Of a stretch of DNA of 12,944 nt, positions 5,573-12,944 are shown in pieces (positions within the stretch are counted from its first letter, which is position 1; the number at the start of each line of letters is the position of its first letter). The notes under the pieces are model-generated. The model saw only the letters and a list, made by a program, of their open reading frames with translations. It ran no database searches and was not told the DNA's origin. Position numbers and translations under genes: made by a program. The DNA comes from Planctomycetaceae bacterium (GTDB taxonomy: Bacteria > Planctomycetota > Planctomycetia > Pirellulales > Pirellulaceae), in contig DNWZ01000700.1 of the NCBI GenBank assembly GCA_003506095.1, positions 1-12,944 on the forward strand. Reading direction: 5' to 3'.

Positions 5573-6550
5573 CTACGCCTCGGATCGAGACGCCTCGGGA
5601 CCGTTTGGTTCGCCCGCCAGATCGAGCGATTGTGGTCGCTTGGGTACCAGGAAGCCGACGGCGGCCAAGGCAATCAAGCTCAATAACACCGAAAGCAGAT
5701 AGTAGTTTGAGAAAATCGCAATGGATGCCAAGACGGCTAGGCCGACTGCCGCAGCCATCCGCGACGGCATCGCCCACAGTGTTAGTCCGACGACCGTTTC
5801 GACGACGACCACTTGTCGTGAATACCAGGTCGCGATCTCGCGTACCGTGTCAGGCGAAAAGCTAGTCCTTAGCCAGTTGTAAATCCAAAAATCACGGTCA
5901 ACAAAGTATATCTCATATAAGACTTGGCCAGACCAATACTCCGCAGTCCATTTACCAGCGGCTCCACCTAGTAGGATTACGGATAGGATCGTGCGCGATA
6001 ACCTTGCGCCGCGATCGATTAAATAAGCGTCCGATTCGTCGATTCGTCCGGCAAACCACAACGACCAGAGCATCGCCCACCATGCGGTCGTGAATGTCAT
6101 GTCGTTGTAAGATCCTTGATGGATGCATAAGATCGACAGACCGATAACCGGAATCGATGTCGAGGCCGATCGCAGTCGATCCTTCTTGCATGAAAAATTA
6201 AAACCGATGGCGATGCAGGTCAGTAGATAAGTTCCGATCACTACCGCTGCGGAACTGAACAGCGGCGAAAAGAAATCTTGATAAATTGGCAGTTCAACGT
6301 ACGCATTGGCAGCGTCAATCAAGAATGGCAACTTCAATAACAAGGCGAACAAGGTGCCGACTTGGACAAGCCGGTAAGCCAGCAGTTGGCGACCTCGAAC
6401 TGAACACAACTGCAATGCGATCAGGCCGGCCGGTTCGGTTACTGGCCAAGCATCGGAAACGACCGGATCTTCGGTGTGACGACAACCCGAATCGACGCCG
6501 CTGGTTGCAACCGTTGCGGTGATGTCACGAATGGTTTGCCCGCAAGTCAA
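5573..6550 (-). CDS. Multi-pass membrane protein, HTTM-like
   Basis: The 325-residue product has a polar N-terminus of about 50 residues, then hydrophobic segments near 57-77, 99-117, 131-144, 152-167, 185-198, 245-260, 265-280 and 283-302, and a short charged tail. The stretch LLGGAAGKWTAEYWSGQVLYEIY (193-215) resembles the conserved GxxK...W..G segment of HTTM/vitamin-K-carboxylase-like membrane domains; I do not see enough conserved residues to claim carboxylase activity. The start codon is TTG at 6550, overlapping the stop of the preceding gene as TTGA, so translation is probably coupled to it. No ATG occurs before the first membrane segments (the next is residue 151), and a downstream GTG or TTG remains possible. 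A DoxX/MauE-like 4-helix family is the alternative reading. Confidence 0.62.
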   Translation of the reverse strand: MTCGQTIRDITATVATSGVDSGCRHTEDPVVSDAWPVTEPAGLIALQLCSVRGRQLLAYRLVQVGTLFALLLKLPFLIDAANAYVELPIYQDFFSPLFSSAAVVIGTYLLTCIAIGFNFSCKKDRLRSASTSIPVIGLSILCIHQGSYNDMTFTTAWWAMLWSLWFAGRIDESDAYLIDRGARLSRTILSVILLGGAAGKWTAEYWSGQVLYEIYFVDRDFWIYNWLRTSFSPDTVREIATWYSRQVVVVETVVGLTLWAMPSRMAAAVGLAVLASIAIFSNYYLLSVLLSLIALAAVGFLVPKRPQSLDLAGEPNGPEASRSEA

Positions 6551-6996
6551 GGCAGCACCTCATCGGTCAACACAAACCCACCATCCTCATGCGGCGTCGC
6601 GATCCACTGCGTGGTCAGCGAGCGACCGCGATAATCAGACCGGAGCGTGATCATGCGTCGATCGACTTCTTTGAGGTATAGCCGATCGGTTGCGAACGTG
6701 GTCAGTCGAACCGGAAAGTGGTTGAGCGTCCCCGTACGTGCGGTTAAAAATGGTGACGCGTCCCACGGCATCGCCTCGATGCGATACCGATTGTGAAAGC
6801 TGTACATTGCTGGGATCGGAGCCTGGATCGCCCAAGCGGCGAACGAATCGGTTTGCAGATGAAATCGGTTCAGTGTCGTCTGCTGGACGAAGGGCGAAAT
6901 CGGCATCGCGATCAACCAGGCAGCAACGCAAGCCAGTGTCGCGAGGATCACACGATACAGCCAATCGGGTTTTGCCAGCGGTCGCCGGTTATCCAT
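6547..6996 (-). CDS. Hypothetical protein with one N-terminal membrane span
   Basis: I do not recognise this 149-residue protein. A basic N-terminus (MDNRRPLAKPDWLYR) precedes one hydrophobic segment at about residues 16-34, and the remaining 115 residues look like a small beta-rich domain (for example RMITLRSDYRGRSLTTQWIATP) expected outside the cytoplasm. It is the first gene of a two-gene unit, and its TGA overlaps the TTG start of the HTTM-like gene. Such tight coupling suggests the two proteins act together in the membrane. No strong Shine-Dalgarno site or promoter box is visible upstream. Confidence 0.68.
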   Translation of the reverse strand: MDNRRPLAKPDWLYRVILATLACVAAWLIAMPISPFVQQTTLNRFHLQTDSFAAWAIQAPIPAMYSFHNRYRIEAMPWDASPFLTARTGTLNHFPVRLTTFATDRLYLKEVDRRMITLRSDYRGRSLTTQWIATPHEDGGFVLTDEVLP

Positions 6997-7226
6997 CTGA
7001 GCATTTTTTCAGGTTGGTTTCAGTTTCGCCGATCTCGCGATCGATCGATTTTGAATTATTGCTTACGAAAGCTTGCCGACGCGGAACTTACCTCTCCAAG
7101 AAGGGTTTGCCATTAAACGAGAAGTCTTCGGGCCGGTTGGCGCAATGTTGACGGCGATGCGGCTGGTATCGAAGTATAAAGTCGCCTTAATAATGCTCGA
7201 TATCTCAAGCATAACGACAGGGAATC
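6997..7226. other. Divergent intergenic region between the HTTM-like operon and the DUF1549/DUF1553 gene
   Basis: This 230-bp region should hold both outward promoters. Toward the right, TTGACG (7148-7153) and TATAAA (7175-7180) are visible but 21 bp apart, too far for a standard promoter; TAATAAT near 7189-7195 is another possible -10. Toward the left, AATAAT (minus strand, 7055-7060) lacks a matching -35. A 49-codon minus-strand open frame (7063-7212) crosses the region and is not called as a gene. A GATC-rich palindromic run, CGCGATCGATCGAT, lies near 7036-7049. Confidence 0.4.
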
Positions 7227-10031
7227 ATGCGTGAATCGATATTCGTGGTCGCGGCCGCGGTGATCGCCTGTGCATTTCACGAAAGCGCATCGGCCCAACA
7301 GACGCAAAGCCGTGAAAAGCTGGCGTTTTTTGAAAGCCGTATTCGGCCGGTGTTGATCGAGCATTGTTACGACTGCCACAGTCGCGATTCGGACGAACCT
7401 GGTGGTGGGCTGCGACTGGACACTCGCCAGGGAACCTTCAAAGGCGGCAACAGTGGGCCGGCGATCGTCGCAGGGCGTCCTGAATCGAGCCTCTTGCTGT
7501 TGGCGATGCGTCACGCCGAGCCGAAACTGGCGATGCCGCCAGCGGATGCGGGCGAAAAGCTTTCCGCAACCGTGATCGCCGATTTTGAACGTTGGATTCG
7601 CACAGGGGCATTTGATCCGCGCGAGGATGACGGCCTTGTGGTAGACGACTCGATCCCACAAAAGGGCTGGGCTTGGCAACCGCTGCGGGTTACGACGCCA
7701 TCGGATGATACAAGCGGATGGGCACGCAGTGATATCGATCGATTGGTTGCTGCGAAACAAAAAGAGCATGCGATCGAACCGGTTGCGGATGCCGATCGAG
7801 CGACTTTGGTGCGTCGATTGGCTGTGGACCTGACAGGATTGCCGCCATCACCAGCCGAGTTTCGCGAGTTCGTATTGGTCGACCCCGATCGTGATTTAGA
7901 AGAATTGGTGGATCGGTACTTGGCGTCGCCAGCGTTCGGCGAACGCTTCGGTCGCCATTGGTTGGATGTTGTGCGTTATGCGGAATCGACGGGGCGAGAC
8001 TTCAACGTCGCTCAACCCCATGCGTGGCGTTATCGTGATTATGTGATCGATGCATTCCATGGTGACATGCCGTTCGATCAATTCGTTCGCGAACAGATCG
8101 CCGGCGACTTAATCGAAAGCCGCGACCGAGGCAATTCGCCAGACCAAGCCGCGGCCGACAAGGCACGACGGATGATTGCGACGGGATTCCTGGCGATCGG
8201 TCCCAAGAGCGTTAATGAAATGCGAGCTCATCAGTTTGCGATCGACTTGGCGGACGAACAGATCGATACATTGTCACAAGCATTCTTAGGCCAGACGATC
8301 GCCTGTGCCCGTTGCCATGACCATAAGTTTGATCCGATCACACAGCGAGATTACACAGCGCTGGCCGGCATTTTTCTAAGCACCGAAACCTTGTATGGGA
8401 CACCCGGTGCCGTCAACGGTCGTAATGCCAGCAAGTTGTATCCATTACCATCAGGAGTCGTGACGCATGTGGGAAAGACGTCGATCGGACGTGATGAATA
8501 CTTGGAAAAGAAGGACCGAATCGAATCGTTAAGAAAGCAGTTGAGCCAGGCACAAGCCAAGGCCCGCGAAGCAAGGTTATCAGGCGAACCGGTTGCGGCG
8601 GCCCAGAACGTAAACTTGCAGAGACTAACCACACAGGTGGGATTATTAGAATCGGAACTGAGCAGCTTTAACGAAGCCGGCGATGCGGTTGCTCAGGCCA
8701 TGGCGGTTGTTGATAAACCAGCGGCACCTCGTCAAGCGTTTGGACGTGGCCTTTTCGGTGGTGGCCCGCTTGCCGGCCGTGGCGAGCGAACCGGACGATT
8801 CATTGGACCGTTCGATTTGCGGCATTTGGTCGACAGTCCACAGTTGATCCGGGGCGAGTTGGAGAGGCCCGGCGATAAGGTGCCACGGGCGATCCCAGAG
8901 TTCCTGGACATCGATCCGAAACAGAAGATTTCGGCGAACACGAGTGGCCGATTGCAATTGGCCGAAGCGATCACGAATGATGAGAATCCGTTGACTTCCC
9001 GGGTGATTGCTAATCGCGTTTGGGGGTGGACGATCGGCAAAGCATTGGTCACCACTGTCGACAACTTCGGAAACAGCGGCGAAAAACCGTCGCATCCTGA
9101 ACTATTGGATTTTTTGGCTAATTCACTGGTTCATAGTGGCTGGTCAATCAAGTCGTTGGTCAAACAGATCGTGCTGAGTCGAACGTATGCCTTGTCAAGC
9201 GATGCGGAAAATCGATCAAACGAAGCTGCACGCCAAACGGACGCGGAAAACCGTTTGATTTGGCGAGCAAACCTGAAGCCGATTTCGGCTGAGGCGATTC
9301 GTGACGCGATGTTGGTGGCCAGCGGAATGCTGGAAAACACCCGCCCCACGGGCTCGCTGGTTGCCAGTTCAGGTGATGGGGTGATCGGCGCTAGGAGACC
9401 CGGTGGATTGCAAGAATCCCAGGTGACTTCGGCGGACGGCAATTTTCGTTCGATTTATTTGCCGCAACCTCGATTGGTTCTGCCCGATGTATTGCAACTG
9501 TTTGACGCGGCGGACAATTCGATGGTCACCGGCACCCGCGAAACGACGATCGTTCCCTCACAATCGTTGTATTGGCTTAATAGTCTGCGAGTTCAACAGT
9601 TATCCGAAAGTGTCGCTCGTCGCGTGTTAGGTTTACCGCCTGCAACGGAAACGTTGCCAGCGGCCGAAAATGCCAGCGATCCTCGCCTCGCCGCGTTCGA
9701 ACGGTTTGCGGGTCGGCCAAACGCTATGGCGATCGGTGAAATGATCCGCATGGAAACGATACGCCGCAGGATGAACGGTGACGCGATGGGACGCGGATCG
9801 GTAGAGCCTGAGGTGCCCAGCGATGTTGCAGTTACCGATGAGAAGATCGTGCGCGGGCGAACGACTCAATTGGTAATCTTAACGTTATCTCGCGAACCTT
9901 ATGAATCAGAACTCTACGCCGTGGCCGAGTACGTGAAACGGCAAGCAAGCGATGGTGAAGGTGACTTGGCGATTTGGACTTCGATCAGCAAATCGTTTTT
10001 TAGCAGCGGAGATTTTCGTTTTCTGAAGTGA
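7227..10031 (+). CDS. Secreted planctomycete cytochrome-c/DUF1549/DUF1553 protein
   Basis: The 934-residue product starts with a cleavable signal peptide (1-23, likely cut after ASA). A planctomycete cytochrome-c-like domain (PSCyt1) follows at about 33-130, with haem motif HCYDCH at 46-51 and a candidate axial Met in LAMPP (M103). The DUF1549 (PSCyt2) region is about 165-385 and includes RRLAVDLTGLPPSPAEF, FGRHWLDVVRYAES and a second haem-type motif CARCHDHKFDPI (360-371). A coiled-coil-like segment (424-480) and a Gly/Arg-rich linker (505-524) come before the DUF1553 (PSD1) region at about 573 to the C-terminus, with NPLTSRVIANRVWGWTIGKAL. This domain order is typical of, and greatly expanded in, planctomycetes. 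Its exact reaction is unknown; a periplasmic redox role, possibly linked to polysaccharide use, is inferred from the haem motifs. The DUF1501 gene follows by 65 bp. Confidence 0.93.
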   Translation: MRESIFVVAAAVIACAFHESASAQQTQSREKLAFFESRIRPVLIEHCYDCHSRDSDEPGGGLRLDTRQGTFKGGNSGPAIVAGRPESSLLLLAMRHAEPKLAMPPADAGEKLSATVIADFERWIRTGAFDPREDDGLVVDDSIPQKGWAWQPLRVTTPSDDTSGWARSDIDRLVAAKQKEHAIEPVADADRATLVRRLAVDLTGLPPSPAEFREFVLVDPDRDLEELVDRYLASPAFGERFGRHWLDVVRYAESTGRDFNVAQPHAWRYRDYVIDAFHGDMPFDQFVREQIAGDLIESRDRGNSPDQAAADKARRMIATGFLAIGPKSVNEMRAHQFAIDLADEQIDTLSQAFLGQTIACARCHDHKFDPITQRDYTALAGIFLSTETLYGTPGAVNGRNASKLYPLPSGVVTHVGKTSIGRDEYLEKKDRIESLRKQLSQAQAKAREARLSGEPVAAAQNVNLQRLTTQVGLLESELSSFNEAGDAVAQAMAVVDKPAAPRQAFGRGLFGGGPLAGRGERTGRFIGPFDLRHLVDSPQLIRGELERPGDKVPRAIPEFLDIDPKQKISANTSGRLQLAEAITNDENPLTSRVIANRVWGWTIGKALVTTVDNFGNSGEKPSHPELLDFLANSLVHSGWSIKSLVKQIVLSRTYALSSDAENRSNEAARQTDAENRLIWRANLKPISAEAIRDAMLVASGMLENTRPTGSLVASSGDGVIGARRPGGLQESQVTSADGNFRSIYLPQPRLVLPDVLQLFDAADNSMVTGTRETTIVPSQSLYWLNSLRVQQLSESVARRVLGLPPATETLPAAENASDPRLAAFERFAGRPNAMAIGEMIRMETIRRRMNGDAMGRGSVEPEVPSDVAVTDEKIVRGRTTQLVILTLSREPYESELYAVAEYVKRQASDGEGDLAIWTSISKSFFSSGDFRFLK

Positions 10032-10096
10032 CCCGGTTTTGATTTGAAATGATAGTGAGCGAATCTTACCGGGCTTTTAGTCGGACGTAGCAAACC

Positions 10097-11497
10097 ATGA
10101 CGACATACCAGGCAAATCGACTTTGTAACAATCGCGTTCCAGTGATTGGCCGGCGCCAGATATTGCAGGTCGCCGGTTGCGGGTTCGGATGGCTGGCCTT
10201 TTGTGACTTAGCCAACCGTGCACTCGCAAGCGAAACGACAGGTGCGGTGGTTCCCAAAACGCACTTTGCGCCCAAAGCAAAGCGGGTCATTTTTCTTTGC
10301 ATGCGGGGCGGGCCGTCGCATGTTGATACGTTTGATTATAAGCCGAGCCTCGTTAAAGATAATGGCAAGCCGGGCAAACGCGCTGGAACAAAATTATTGG
10401 CCAGTCCTTGGCAGTTCAATCAGCACGGCGAAGGTGGTGTGTGGATTTCCGAACTGTTTCCTGAGTTGGCAAAGCATGCCGATCGGATGAGCGTGATTCG
10501 TTCGATGCAGACCGATATTCCGGCGCATCCCCAAGCGTTTTTAAAGCTGCACACGGGAACGACTCGATTCGTTCGCCCATCGGTCGGTGCCTGGACGCTG
10601 TATGGATTGGGCAGCGAAAATGAAGAATTGCCGGGCTTTGTAACGATTACGCCTCCCAGTGGTTTTGGCGGAGCGCAGAATTATGGTGCCGGGTTTTTGC
10701 CTGCGATCCACCAGGGCACTCGGATCGGTACGGACAATCGACCACTGGCCAATTCGACGCTGCCTTATTTAACTCGCCGTCAATCGGAAGGTCGCCAACG
10801 CAAAGAATTGGACTTGGTTCAACGATTGAACAGCGCACAGCGTGATGCGGCACCGGGCCATGAACGAGAGTTTGATGGCTTGATCGAATCGTTTGAACTT
10901 GGATTTCGGATGCAATCGACGCTGCCAGGGATTCTCGATTTAGCCGAAGAAACCGAGACGACCAAACAAATGTATGGGATTGGCGAAGCATCGACAGAAG
11001 ATTTTGGTCGAAAATGTTTACTTGCAAGACGATTGGTCGAAAGCGGTGTCCGATTTGTCGAGATCACGCATGGCAACTGGGACCACCATTTCAACCTGCG
11101 AAATTCGCTGGAGAACAATTGTCGGGCGATCGACCAACCGATCGCCGGGTTGTTGTCGGATCTACAGTCGCGCGGATTGCTGGACGATACCCTGGTTGTG
11201 TGGTCTGGCGAGTTCGGTCGCACTCCGCATGCACAGGGCGGTGATGGTCGCGATCACAACAACGAAGCGTTCAGTTGCTGGATGGCCGGTGGTGGAGTCA
11301 AAGGTGGCTACACGCATGGCGAAAGCGACGAGTATGGGTATCGAGCGGTTGCCGATCCGGTTTCGATTCACGACTTTCACGCCACGATCCTGCACCTGAT
11401 GGGCTTGGATCATGAGAAGTTAACGTATCCCTACGCAGGGCGAGATTTCCGTTTGACGGATGTGTATGGAAACGTGATCAAGCAGATCATTGCATAA
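10097..11497 (+). CDS. Tat-exported DUF1501 protein (alkaline-phosphatase-superfamily-like)
   Basis: The 466-residue protein has a twin-arginine signal near its N-terminus (GRRQILQVAGCGFGWLAF, RR at 19-20, cut probably after ALA at about 44). Family motifs are clear: VIFLCMRGGPSHVDTFDYKP (64-83) near the start of the mature protein, and GEFGRTPHAQGGDGRDHNN (371-389) near the C-terminus, where the His/Asp residues match the metal-site region of the alkaline phosphatase/sulfatase fold. DUF1501 genes in planctomycetes are usually next to DUF1549/DUF1553 genes, as here, and the pair is thought to work outside the cytoplasm; the substrate is not known. The start at 10097 puts the RR motif at the usual place, but no good Shine-Dalgarno site precedes it. 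It is probably co-transcribed with the gene 65 bp upstream. Confidence 0.93.
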   Translation: MTTYQANRLCNNRVPVIGRRQILQVAGCGFGWLAFCDLANRALASETTGAVVPKTHFAPKAKRVIFLCMRGGPSHVDTFDYKPSLVKDNGKPGKRAGTKLLASPWQFNQHGEGGVWISELFPELAKHADRMSVIRSMQTDIPAHPQAFLKLHTGTTRFVRPSVGAWTLYGLGSENEELPGFVTITPPSGFGGAQNYGAGFLPAIHQGTRIGTDNRPLANSTLPYLTRRQSEGRQRKELDLVQRLNSAQRDAAPGHEREFDGLIESFELGFRMQSTLPGILDLAEETETTKQMYGIGEASTEDFGRKCLLARRLVESGVRFVEITHGNWDHHFNLRNSLENNCRAIDQPIAGLLSDLQSRGLLDDTLVVWSGEFGRTPHAQGGDGRDHNNEAFSCWMAGGGVKGGYTHGESDEYGYRAVADPVSIHDFHATILHLMGLDHEKLTYPYAGRDFRLTDVYGNVIKQIIA

Positions 11498-11515
11498 GAT
11501 TTTGCTGAATCGTTA

Positions 11516-11546
11516 GGCATGAGGTTTTTATACAAAACCTCATGCC
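11516..11546. terminator. Perfect 13-bp hairpin between convergent genes, likely bidirectional terminator
   Basis: GGCATGAGGTTTT (11516-11528), a 5-base loop and AAAACCTCATGCC (11534-11546) pair without mismatch. The element starts 19 bases after the DUF1501 stop and 25 bases before the end of the convergent PDZ gene, so it can serve both. No long T-run follows on either strand, but each arm has a run of four T or A at the loop. A second short hairpin, TGCCA-TTTCG-TGGCA (11543-11557), shares bases with its right arm, so the two cannot form fully at once. Confidence 0.6.
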
Positions 11547-11570
11547 ATTTCGTGGCACTGCAGCCGAAGC

Positions 11571-12668
11571 TTAGATATCTTCCGAAGTGCGATCCGTCTT
11601 TGGTTCGCGTGGTTCGGCTTGTTCGCGTGGTATAGCTCGTCTTGGCGGTGTGGGGTTTTCGCTTCGCTGGTTCACCTGTTCGCGAAGCTGGTCGATTTGC
11701 CGCTGCATCGTTTCCATTCGCCGTCGCAGTTGTTCCATTTCATGCTCTTGCTGGCCAGTCACAAACGGCGTAAGGCCCGGTGGAAGCTGATTTCGCATCA
11801 CTGGCGGTTGGCCGGGAATCATTTCCCATACAGAAATCGAGCCAAGTCCGGGCGGAAAATTTTGCTCAGGGGATAACTGCGGCCGTAAGGTTAAATCGAG
11901 CATTTCGTCTGCGCGTCGTATCTTCAATCGAATATCACGCCCCTCCTGACCTGCTCTTTGAACCAATTCGGCCAACTGTTGCGGCTCGCGTAATTCCCGA
12001 TCGTTTGCCGCGATGATGACATCGTTGTTGCGCAGTCCAGCCTCTGCGGCGGGCGATCGTTCCATTACGCGATCGACGACAATGCCAACGCCAAGTTCAC
12101 TTTCCTTTGGCAGAAACGCGATCCCGATCGAAAATCGTGGCGGTTGCATGAAGGGGAAGTTGCCTAGCGGACGATCCGGCATGCGTGGCGGTTCCATCGG
12201 TTGGCCATCGCGCTGGTCGCGAGGTCCGGCGTCGCGGCGACCGGGTTGGTCCCCGCGCCCATCGCTCGCTTGACCACGTCGTTCGCCTGGCGGCGGCCCT
12301 ACAAGTCCTTGACGTGGCGGCAATGATTCGAGGTTGCGAATCGCTTCATCGAACTCGCGCCTGGCCTGTTCCAAACGCTCGAAAATTTGCTGCTGTCGTT
12401 GACGGTCCATTTCGCGGTCTCTGTCTGGCCAATCACCCGGCCTAGCTTCGCCTCGTTCTCGTGGCGGTGATTGGCGATTCAACAGTTCTCGCAAGCGGTT
12501 GATCACGTCTGCTTTTTCATCCGGTGAAAGGTCGTCGTTGCTTAACTTCTCAGCCGTTTCAGCAATCAAGTCGCGAAGTTTGTCGGGTTGGATTTCGTCC
12601 GCATCGCTGGGGGCGTGCAACACCAGAGAAATAGTTGCCAACACGATGGCGAAAAGAATGACTCGCAT
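11571..12668 (-). CDS. Exported PDZ-domain protein with coiled-coil and disordered regions
   Basis: The 365-residue product begins with a signal peptide (MRVILFAIVLATISLVLHA, about 1-23). A charged helical region at 25-118 follows, then a Pro/Gly/Arg/Asp-rich, probably disordered stretch (119-172). One PDZ domain lies at about 178-262 (FSIGIAFLPKESELGVGIVV, SPAAEAGLRNNDVIIAANDREL). A short linker, a coiled coil at about 306-335 (EHEMEQLRRRMETMQRQIDQL) and a charged tail end the protein. No protease, transpeptidase or other catalytic domain is present, so it is more likely an envelope scaffold or adaptor that binds C-termini than a HtrA or Ctp protease. I start at the ATG at 12668, because it places the signal peptide at the N-terminus and has GGAG 10 bases upstream; the longer frame to 12803 has a polar, basic extension. 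The specific partner is unknown. Confidence 0.85.
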   Translation of the reverse strand: MRVILFAIVLATISLVLHAPSDADEIQPDKLRDLIAETAEKLSNDDLSPDEKADVINRLRELLNRQSPPRERGEARPGDWPDRDREMDRQRQQQIFERLEQARREFDEAIRNLESLPPRQGLVGPPPGERRGQASDGRGDQPGRRDAGPRDQRDGQPMEPPRMPDRPLGNFPFMQPPRFSIGIAFLPKESELGVGIVVDRVMERSPAAEAGLRNNDVIIAANDRELREPQQLAELVQRAGQEGRDIRLKIRRADEMLDLTLRPQLSPEQNFPPGLGSISVWEMIPGQPPVMRNQLPPGLTPFVTGQQEHEMEQLRRRMETMQRQIDQLREQVNQRSENPTPPRRAIPREQAEPREPKTDRTSEDI

Positions 12669-12709
12669 TGATTTATGGCTCCGAAAATGGATGGGAAAGG
12701 AGGGAGGGG

Positions 12710-12735
12710 CTTCGGTACCGAGTCGGCGACCGAAG
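12710..12735 (-). other. Hairpin in the leader of the PDZ gene
   Basis: CTTCGGT (12710-12716) pairs with ACCGAAG (12729-12735) around a 12-base loop, and a 10-bp perfect palindrome TCGGTACCGA (12712-12721) overlaps its left arm. It lies about 40-70 bases upstream of the PDZ start, next to a C/T-rich run on the transcribed strand. It could be a leader structure or a protein site; no known riboswitch shape is visible. The whole gap 12669-12851 has no gene I trust. Confidence 0.3.
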
Positions 12736-12851
12736 GGGGCTGAATTCAATCTACGCACGTCGACCACCAAAAGCATGGGCGATCGGTGACATTTTTTTCT
12801 CAATGCTCAATTCACGAAGAAAGAGCGTGACTCCTCCAGCTTCACCGAGGC

Positions 12852-12944
12852 TCAGTCACCCTTTTCTGGAACTTTCTCTAGCAACTTTAACAATACGGTG
12901 TCTGGTTGGATCCCCTCGGCCTGGGCTTCGAAGTTCATGAGCAG
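12852..12944 (-). CDS. C-terminal end of an unidentified gene running off the right edge (partial)
   Basis: The minus frame entering at 12944 reads 30 residues, LLMNFEAQAEGIQPDTVLLKLLEKVPEKGD, and stops at TGA 12852-12854. Its amphipathic, helix-favouring, charge-balanced sequence looks like a real protein C-terminus. It points the same way as the PDZ gene, 183 bp upstream of it, so the two could share a transcript. An internal ATG at position 3 of the fragment would leave only 28 residues, so I take it as the end of a longer gene. Family unknown. Confidence 0.5.
   Translation of the reverse strand: MLMNFEAQAEGIQPDTVLLKLLEKVPEKGD

Noticed and set aside
7148..7180. TTGACG and TATAAA as a promoter for the DUF1549/DUF1553 gene
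   Set aside because: The two boxes are 21 bp apart, outside the usual 16-18 bp; mentioned only in the intergenic entry.
7113..7769. 218-residue minus-strand open frame opposite the start of the DUF1549/DUF1553 gene
   Set aside because: It is antisense to a signal peptide and haem motif that are clearly coding on the plus strand; its own translation is Arg/Cys-rich without motifs.
12668..12940. 90-residue plus-strand open frame at the right end
   Set aside because: It overlaps the PDZ leader and the better-looking minus-strand partial frame, and its product is low in features and rich in Arg, Ser and Pro.

Overview
The window looks like chromosomal DNA from a planctomycete, most likely a Pirellulales (Rhodopirellula-like) marine lineage. 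The best evidence is the pair at 7227-11497: a secreted protein with planctomycete cytochrome-c, DUF1549 and DUF1553 regions, followed by a Tat-exported DUF1501 protein. A long RAYT-type transposase, an integrase N-terminus of the kind I associate with planctomycetes, moderate GC content and weak Shine-Dalgarno sites at most genes fit the same origin. No function was confirmed by a database search; family calls come from motifs read in the translations.

Left part (1-3330). A two-gene operon on the minus strand encodes a 650-residue integral membrane protein with two DUF1538 halves and then, overlapping it by 14 bp, a 385-residue soluble protein that reads as three consecutive PII-like modules. 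PII proteins commonly gate membrane transporters, so the pair is best read as a membrane protein of unknown substrate with its own single-chain PII-type regulator. This is the most interesting system in the window.

Mobile-element part (3332-5438). A RAYT/IS200-like HUH transposase gene has its own strong promoter and Shine-Dalgarno site. It is bracketed by an imperfect 29-bp inverted repeat (3342-3370 and 4913-4941), with about 320 bp of non-coding sequence inside the left repeat. Next to it is a 57-codon integrase N-terminus that stops early, and then a tRNA-Met(CAU) gene whose 3' end faces that fragment, the usual geometry of an element integrated at a tRNA. I read this as a decayed integrative element later joined by the RAYT unit.

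Middle part (5573-7226). A translationally coupled minus-strand pair encodes a small single-span membrane protein and a multi-pass HTTM-like membrane protein. A 230-bp divergent intergenic region follows.

Right part (7227-12944). The DUF1549/DUF1553 and DUF1501 genes form a plus-strand pair, the typical planctomycete secreted two-gene set. A perfect 13-bp hairpin at 11516-11546 separates them from a convergent minus-strand gene for an exported PDZ protein. The last 93 bases hold the C-terminal end of another minus-strand gene that continues past the window.
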